A stretch of DNA of 64,000 nucleotides, taken from contig OZ021730.1 in the NCBI GenBank assembly GCA_963978545.1, positions 2,860,701-2,924,700 on the forward strand, in the 5' to 3' direction. Position numbers and translations under genes: made by a program. The notes under the pieces were generated by a model that made no database searches, was not told the origin of the DNA, and saw nothing but the letters and a program-made list of their open reading frames with translations. Shown one piece after another: positions 58,598-64,000 of this stretch; within the stretch, counting starts at the first letter, position 1; each line of letters begins with the position of its first letter. Source of the DNA: Linyphia triangularis. Taxonomy: Eukaryota; Arthropoda; Arachnida; Araneae; Linyphiidae.

Positions 58598-59456
58598 TTC
58601 TGTCTGTACTAGCCCTTAAATTATTATTCCTTTGCCAAGCTCTAAGGACTTCCTCTGACAAACAAGACTCGACGAGAGGAAATAGCATAGCCGCATATTT
58701 TTCTGTTGTCACGCCTAAACTTTCCAACGATCTCAATTGCGTTTCAATCCTATCATACAAAGTAGGAAGCTTCACTTTTTGATCCTTAGAATTCATGGAG
58801 AATGTCAGCTTTAAGAGTTCTCGAACGTAAAATTCAACAAGCAAATCGTCTCTACCAAAACGCGACTTTAAAGCATCGACCGCCCTTCTGTAGTTGTCAC
58901 AAGAAGGAGGGAAACTCTCCACTATATTCCGAGCTCTAGTATTCGGCAGAGTAGATTGAACTAAGTACTGAAATTTATCAGCTTCATCAATGTCAGGATC
59001 ACTATCAATTTTGCTGAACTGTCCCCAAAAAGTCAGCCAATCTTGAATTTCACCTCCAAACTTTTTTAATTCCAAAAATGGCAACTTGAATTTTCTTTTT
59101 GAATTACTAGTTTCCGAAATGTTATCAAGAATGTTTTCATCAATAGTTCCGGATTTGGTCTTAAAAAGTAACTTCATCATCTTAAATTTACTTGCATATT
59201 CATCAGCTACTTGTACTTCGTCTACCAAATCATGTTCTTTTATATCAGAAACATTTAAAAGCAAATCTAGTATTTCTTCATTTAACGCTGATAATTCATT
59301 ATATTTTTCTTCTAGTAATTCCAAATTTGCCAATACATTAAAATCGTCTGCTGTTTTGGCTTCATCTCTTGAAGTAGAATTCTTCAACACATTATACAAA
59401 CGAGTAAAAGCTGCACGAATTACAGTTCGCTTCCTTTTTAAAGAATCCATAATCAA
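58557..59456 (-). CDS. BEL/Pao gag
   Basis: Structural protein, open for 299 codons from Met 59456 (or the next Met at 59450). A coiled-coil-like N-terminus (EEKYNELSALNEEILDLL) is followed by the DUF1759 core: KLPFLELKKFGGEIQDWLTF, DKFQYLVQSTLP, ARNIVESFPPSCDNY, ALKSRFGRDDLLVEFYVREL. It breaks at EEVLRAWQRNNNLR by a frameshift, after which the last residues are out of frame. Confidence 0.9.
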   Translation of the reverse strand: MIMDSLKRKRTVIRAAFTRLYNVLKNSTSRDEAKTADDFNVLANLELLEEKYNELSALNEEILDLLLNVSDIKEHDLVDEVQVADEYASKFKMMKLLFKTKSGTIDENILDNISETSNSKRKFKLPFLELKKFGGEIQDWLTFWGQFSKIDSDPDIDEADKFQYLVQSTLPNTRARNIVESFPPSCDNYRRAVDALKSRFGRDDLLVEFYVRELLKLTFSMNSKDQKVKLPTLYDRIETQLRSLESLGVTTEKYAAMLFPLVESCLSEEVLRAWQRNNNLRASTDRNETTRKSNAILEK

Positions 59457-59540
59457 CTAAATTTATACTTTAAAAGGTAATTCAAATTCTATTTTCACTT
59501 GCCTGTTCCAATTCCAGATATCATCTTAACATCTCAAACG

Positions 59541-59559
59541 AGTCCTGTCGCGGACGCCA
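59541..59559 (-). promoter_or_regulatory. BEL/Pao primer-binding site
   Basis: On the minus strand TGGCGTCCGCGACAGGACT begins 3 bases after the 5' LTR end. TGG-starting sequences in this position pair with the 3' end of a host tRNA to prime reverse transcription. I have not assigned the tRNA. Confidence 0.75.
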
Positions 59560-59562
59560 CTA

Positions 59563-59807
59563 TTTTACTTGCATCAGCATTAAGCAATACAAAAATTAAA
59601 CCTCAATTACTTAATACTGGCTTTTCAAGTTCTTTTAACCCGTTTAAGACGAAGAAGTCATGTCAAACAGGAACAGGCGCTTTATTTACAAATCCACTCA
59701 ACCAACAAGGCAATGATTAGTACAAATGGTCCACTAAACTTAAATAGAACACGGAACATTTAACATTAATAGAAACGAGTTGAGTTGTACGAGTCCTATT
59801 GTACGCA
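59563..59807 (-). repeat. BEL/Pao 5' LTR
   Basis: 245 bp, same length as the LTR at 55270-55514. By eye only about three substitutions (two in the CAAACA(CA/GG)AACAGG block, one in AATGA(C/T)TAGT). Confidence 0.9.
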
Positions 59808-60735
59808 AGAGGTGTAGAAAGCTCAAGCAATACTCAAAACTGTAAATGTGATGTCTGCAGTAAAACTTAGAGTAGCTATTTTAACTTGAAAAGACACCTC
59901 AAAATAAATCATCATTAGGAAATCAATTCTAAAATTATTAAAGGAATGAAATGTTCAGAATGTGAATCGAGCTTTTCATGAAAACAATCATTTATTGAAC
60001 ATCTTATGACAACACATGAGTTGTCTGTTCAGATCGAAAAGATTGGATTTAAAAACACTGAGGATTTTGAAAACCGGTAATGTGATATAAAAGAAAGAAA
60101 GAAAAAAAAACTCAAGTTTCTTTCGTCTGGGAAAATGCTTTACAACAAGCCAAGGTTTTCATAACAAATCCTACATGTGCCACCGAAGTGGAAACTTTAA
60201 TAGAAAAGCCACAGGAAAACGCCACTTGAAGATTTTAGGTACTATCAAGATCGGATACTTTTGTCCAGCCAGTATTTTTGTGCACAGAAAAAGTGCTGGA
60301 AAATCCTTTCCTGCCAAAATAAAATATATATCATCTCATATCGGTCATAAATGTGAAATTGGCAAACTTAATCTGTCTAAGCCAGAAAAGGAGCAAATTG
60401 CTGGACAATTTTTATCTGGTGTGCCACATGTAAATGTTCTAAACAAGATTTCAGAGAATGTCAGTCCTACAAAGCGATTAGCTGCCACCAACCTTCAGGA
60501 TCTAAGAAACATCTCCAAAGAAGATGGAGTAGACGTCATTCGTTGATATGGATTCAGTAAATGCATGGGTTGAACAGATGAGGAATTCCGATTCAAATCC
60601 GATTTTACTATACAAATTAGGTTGGAGATGAAAATAATTTTTATCCTGAATTAGAAAAAGAAGATTTGTGTTTTGTGAATGAATCTCAAGAAGAAATCTT
60701 CAACTTATATGGTAATGAAGTCATTTCTATTGAAG
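59808..60735 (+). pseudogene. MULE finger-to-middle fragment, tandem unit 2 (right part)
   Basis: Matches 39130-40140: a CKCDVC finger, KCSECESSF, MTTHELSVQIEKIGF, then the open stretch 60175-60546 (CHRSGNF...GKRHLKI, HIGHKCEIGKLNLSKPEKEQ, RLAATNLQDLRNISKE). It has the empty site for the SINE of 39714. Broken at TTTCTATTGA into R, like unit 1. No DDE region in this unit. Confidence 0.87.
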
Positions 60736-61128
60736 GAATAAAATTAAGTACAAGAGCATTCAAAATAATTTATTTATTTTATTTGCCTCCTATCTCCATT
60801 TTAAAAATAACTTTAAGAGTGTTTTTGTCAATTATGAAAATTATTGTGAGTGAATAATAAGATTAACAGTTTCCTAATATGTATATAAATTTGTCAACTT
60901 ATGAATGCGATAAAAAAAATCTTACATGAATTAAAATGTAAGCTCAATATGAATTCAATAGTATTTTTTAAGTATTACAGGTAGATTTCAGAAATGTATC
61001 TTAATTTGTTTTTATTTATGAAATTATATATACAATATTTTCGACTCCTTAATACTTTAAATATATACTTGCTGTAATTAGTTTATAAACCAAATATGTT
61101 TTGATAATTTACGAAGCAATGCTAAATT
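60735..61128. repeat. Repeat R, second half, unit 2
   Basis: Near-identical to 54675-55056, ending at GAAGCAATGCT. Downstream sequence is then unrelated to the right flank of unit 1. Confidence 0.88.
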
Positions 61129-61129
61129 T

Positions 61130-61555
61130 CAGAAAAAAGCAATTGCATTACAATGGTGCATTATAAACTAAACTTTATTTCTCAATTAGATTCAAGTTAT
61201 CAAATTCAAATTTATATATATTTCTTTTTAACTATTTCTTTTTTCTAATGTGCCTTAGTGTCATTAGGTGATAAACTTTCAAATATTAATTAAAGCCCTA
61301 AAATAAGGATTTTCCTTTGGATAAAAAGTACCACTATAATTATTTTATTCTATGAATTTATCACTTTGAAAATTACTCACACATTACATAAAAGTAATTA
61401 ATCACACATTACATAAAAGTGTTTTGATTCCGTTGGTGAATCAGAACACGAATTGGGAGTTAAAGCAAAAGGAGTCACACCAGTTTAATGTAATTTTGAA
61501 TTTGACAGATAAAAAGTTTAGAGTGACTCCCTATCAAGATCACATAATTTTTTTC
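61130..61555. other. AT-rich DNA without a recognisable gene
   Basis: A duplicated CACACATTACATAAAAGT (61379-61423 region) is the only structure seen. Confidence 0.45.
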
Positions 61556-61579
61556 GTGTGAAAATATCTAGGTTTGTGC

Positions 61580-61970
61580 CTAAGAAGCGTCATTTGCGAG
61601 AACTTTCGATTTACTTCTTTAATAAGAAAATTGCATGGATGCTTGTAGAAGCATATGATGAGACGATTTTAAGTTAGAAATGTTGAGTGGTTTCAAAAGT
61701 TAAAAAACGGCGAGTTTGACGTAGAAAACAAAGAACGTAGTGGAACACCGAACGTGTACGAACACACGGATTTTGGAGGCATTATTGGAAAAATATTCGT
61801 GACAAATGCAAGATTATCTTGCAGTTACATTAGAAATGACTCAACAAGCAATTTCAAACATTTTAAAATCGTTGGGAATGATTAAAAACCAAGGAATTAG
61901 GGTTTCATATGAACTGAAATGAGAGACGATAAACACCGATAATGCAAGGGTGAAATGCGACTTTCCAGCA
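61580..61970 (+). pseudogene. Mariner transposase N-terminal relic
   Basis: Frames give HLRELSIYFFNKK, LVEAYDETIL, WFQKLKNGEFDVENKERSGT, then MTQQAISNILKSLGMI and VSYELK, the HTH region and linker of mariner (Mos1-like) transposases. The signature FDVENKERSG is near perfect. It ends near 61970 before the catalytic domain, with several shifts and stops. No inverted ends found. Confidence 0.85.
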
Positions 61971-61974
61971 ATTC

Positions 61975-63400
61975 TTTTTTTTTATCTCATCTACTGATTA
62001 CGTTTTAGAACATTATTATTTCGATGTACCAAAAATCTGTTTTGTATGTAGTTAATCTATTAATACTTTGAAATAATTAATAACACATTCAGTTGTCCAG
62101 TGATGGTATATGGTATCAATTTTGCCAAAATGTTGAGAGTATCTGCAATAATCATCCTAGTTTCAGAAAGTCGGTGTCTTCCTTAACTTCTTCTCGGAAG
62201 AAATTCTTCAGACGACGGTTTTGTTACAAATTAAAAACATAACATTCAAAAGTTAGCACAACAACGTATCTGTAATAGTGCCTCCTGAAATTTAATCAAA
62301 TAAGGAAAGACTTTACTTTAGTACAAGAGTTATAGTTTATATATTAAAAAAAAAAATGCTTAAAATTTCATATTTATTTTAATTTAACCGATTACATGGT
62401 ATTTTGAAAATAGATGCTATAAGATAGTAATTCCCTCAAATGGGTTAAAAATAATAGAGACAGAGATCATTTGATGTAATTATATTAATTATTAAAACAA
62501 TTCAATTAATAATTTTAATTAATGAATAAAAATATATTCATTATTATAATTAATAATTTATGGTTGGATTTATTTTATTATTAACAATAATTATTAAAAT
62601 TTTATCAATGATTATATTAAAAGTTTGAGCCTGCATAAAACTAATATCACTGGACCGATTTTATATCTCAGTCCGCCCCTGTCTGAAACAATACTTCAAA
62701 AAAAAAAAAAAAAAAAAAAAAGTTTTGTTGAAGATTGCATGTATAAGATTTACAAATTAGTATAATTATCTTAATTGTAATAATTTTTTCCAAAATTTAC
62801 AACAATAAGGGAAGAGATTGCTGTAGACATAATGCCAATGAGTGCACTAATGAAATATCAATCCCAATTGAGATACCAATTGTGACATATTGCCAATAAA
62901 TAAACTACTCTTGCATACACTTATTGAGAGGAAGTTCTAGTAAGAATTATTCCCTACACTCGCTATACAATATCCCTATACAATCCCTACACATTATCCC
63001 TCCCTATACAATATTCTAGCTCAAAAGCATTTCGAAACTACTTTTTATAAAACTTCATTGATATTTGGTACGAATATGTTTACTTAACAAAAATGCATTA
63101 CCAAATGGCACCACAACACATATATTGACATAAGGAATTCAAATATAAAATGAAATATATTAAACGCTATTTTCGAGTTTTTATTTTATGTCATTTCATT
63201 AAGTGATCAATTTTGTACCTTCTCACCAAATTTCAAGATTTTATACGAAACAGTTTCTGAATGCACTTGGCTAGAAGATTGTACCATAGTGAGTAAAGGG
63301 AATTACACTTCCCCTTAGATATGTTAATAGAATACTGTATCTTCTTTTATAATTCAAGTTACATCTATGTTTTTCTTAATTTCAATAATAAAATACCAAA
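61975..63400. other. AT-rich DNA without a recognisable gene
   Basis: Dense TTAATTAT-type A/T sequence at 62480-62640, an A-run at 62699-62720, and repeated CCCTATACAAT / CCCTACAC motifs near 62950-63010. No gene. Confidence 0.45.
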
Positions 63401-63403
63401 GTA

Positions 63404-63404
<1 letters not shown>

Positions 63405-63481
<77 letters not shown>
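63405..63481. repeat. (AT)n microsatellite
   Basis: About 76 bp of pure TA dinucleotides directly next to the probable solo LTR. Confidence 0.97.
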
Positions 63482-63485
<4 letters not shown>

Positions 63486-63835
63486 ATGAGTTTTTCTACT
63501 GAGGCAATGATGGCACAGTTTTTAAGTTAAAAACTACTATTTATTCACTCTTCAGAAAACTCATAAAAGCTATTCGAAGAACAGTGCAATCGCTATCAAG
63601 CTTCAACACAAGCTTCAACAAAAACAACTTCGAATACAGCGATTATACAAGCTCACTCCAATCGGTAAACAAATCGATCCGCTGTCATCGAGTTCCGATA
63701 TCAATCCGATATCAAACTTTCCCGATCTGCGGTCTTATTTAAACAGGCGCGTGAGAACATTCTAGAAATAACCAGCCAATTCGTCGAAAAAGAAACATCT
63801 CAAAATTTCTCGATTGCTTTAGGTGTTGCCACCTT
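63482..63835 (-). repeat. Probable solo LTR, gypsy-like
   Basis: On the minus strand there is a TTTAAATAAG TATA-like box (about 63745-63735), an AATAAA signal (GTGAATAAATAGT near 63549-63537) and an end in CTCATAACA at about 63483. This order fits an LTR (U3-R-U5). The 5' limit is uncertain, there is no internal coding and no partner LTR in the window. Confidence 0.5.
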
Positions 63836-63948
63836 TTTTCTAACTGTGTTATCGCTGTTAAAAAATGAAATAAGATAAAATAAATTACAATAGAATTTTA
63901 AAGTAATAAGTCACTATTTTCAACTATTTACAGAAAATGTATGTAGCA

Positions 63949-63949
<1 letters not shown>

Positions 63950-64000
<51 letters not shown>
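63950..64000. repeat. (AT)n microsatellite reaching the window edge
   Basis: TA dinucleotides from about 63950 to the last base; true length unknown. Confidence 0.95.

Larger units (their letters stand above)
55268..59807 (-). mobile_element. BEL/Pao LTR retrotransposon, internally deleted
   Basis: 4.5 kb on the minus strand with two 245-bp LTRs, a primer-binding site, gag, protease, RT and parts of integrase. Compared with family members it lacks RNase H and the integrase DDE core. It sits in MULE sequence; AAGA on both sides (55264-55267; 59807-59810, exact limits ambiguous) is a possible 4-bp target duplication. The uninterrupted MULE at 39127-39150 gives the empty-site context. The LTRs differ at about three positions, suggesting a recent insertion. 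Confidence 0.92.

Overview
This is a 64 kb stretch of AT-rich eukaryotic DNA made almost entirely of transposable elements and their remains. I see no convincing host gene. The mix points to an arthropod, most likely an arachnid such as a spider: Jockey-like LINEs with PRE_C2HC/zinc-knuckle ORF1 proteins, TA-flanked mariner-type elements with a DUF4817-like N-terminus, THAP remnants, zinc-finger MULEs, a BEL/Pao element, BED-hAT and tRNA-derived SINEs. The organism call is inference from element families, not proof.

Layout. 0-9.7 kb: a tRNA-like SINE, a 13-bp minisatellite (about 180-1005), two LINE ORF1 genes in tandem on the minus strand, a LINE 3' scrap, a 142-bp tandem repeat, a LINE RNase H remnant split by a SINE, a dead Tc1, a second copy of that SINE and a THAP relic. 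9.77-20.69 kb: a matching pair of inverted ends encloses a Mutator-type transposase (minus strand, 17.96-19.61 kb) plus a mariner-type snap-back element, two LINE fragments and a hAT with a perfect 8-bp target duplication. That hAT itself holds a SINE and a 109-bp foldback.

20.7-34.2 kb: a second snap-back mariner-type element, a THAP N-terminus, two copies of a 1.27-kb inverted-end element each with its own 8-bp target duplication, a 267-bp TTAA-flanked piggyBac-like MITE, copies of a noncoding repeat (here 'R') often carrying a CCACTAGATGGNNC motif, and a two-exon THAP pseudogene. 34.5-42.7 kb: a LINE whose ORF2 3' end is followed by an ORF1 5' end, then a MULE with C2H2 fingers, DDE and SWIM regions, interrupted by other elements, then the 3' end of a gypsy element with LTR.

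43-51 kb: a second THAP relic, a third mariner-type element with long inverted ends, quiet DNA and a long (AT)n tract. 51.1-61.1 kb: a second copy of the LINE ORF2-ORF1 segment, again next to MULE sequence; the truncated MULE plus repeat R occurs twice in tandem, and an internally deleted BEL/Pao element (minus strand, LTRs about 99% identical) sits in the second MULE unit. 61.1-64 kb: a mariner relic, (AT)n tracts and a probable solo LTR.

Almost every coding region carries stops, frameshifts or deletions. The window is best read as a nested insertion record rather than a set of cooperating genes. The youngest events appear to be the BEL/Pao insertion, the two 1.27-kb elements, the SINEs with intact target duplications and the duplicated LINE/MULE segment.
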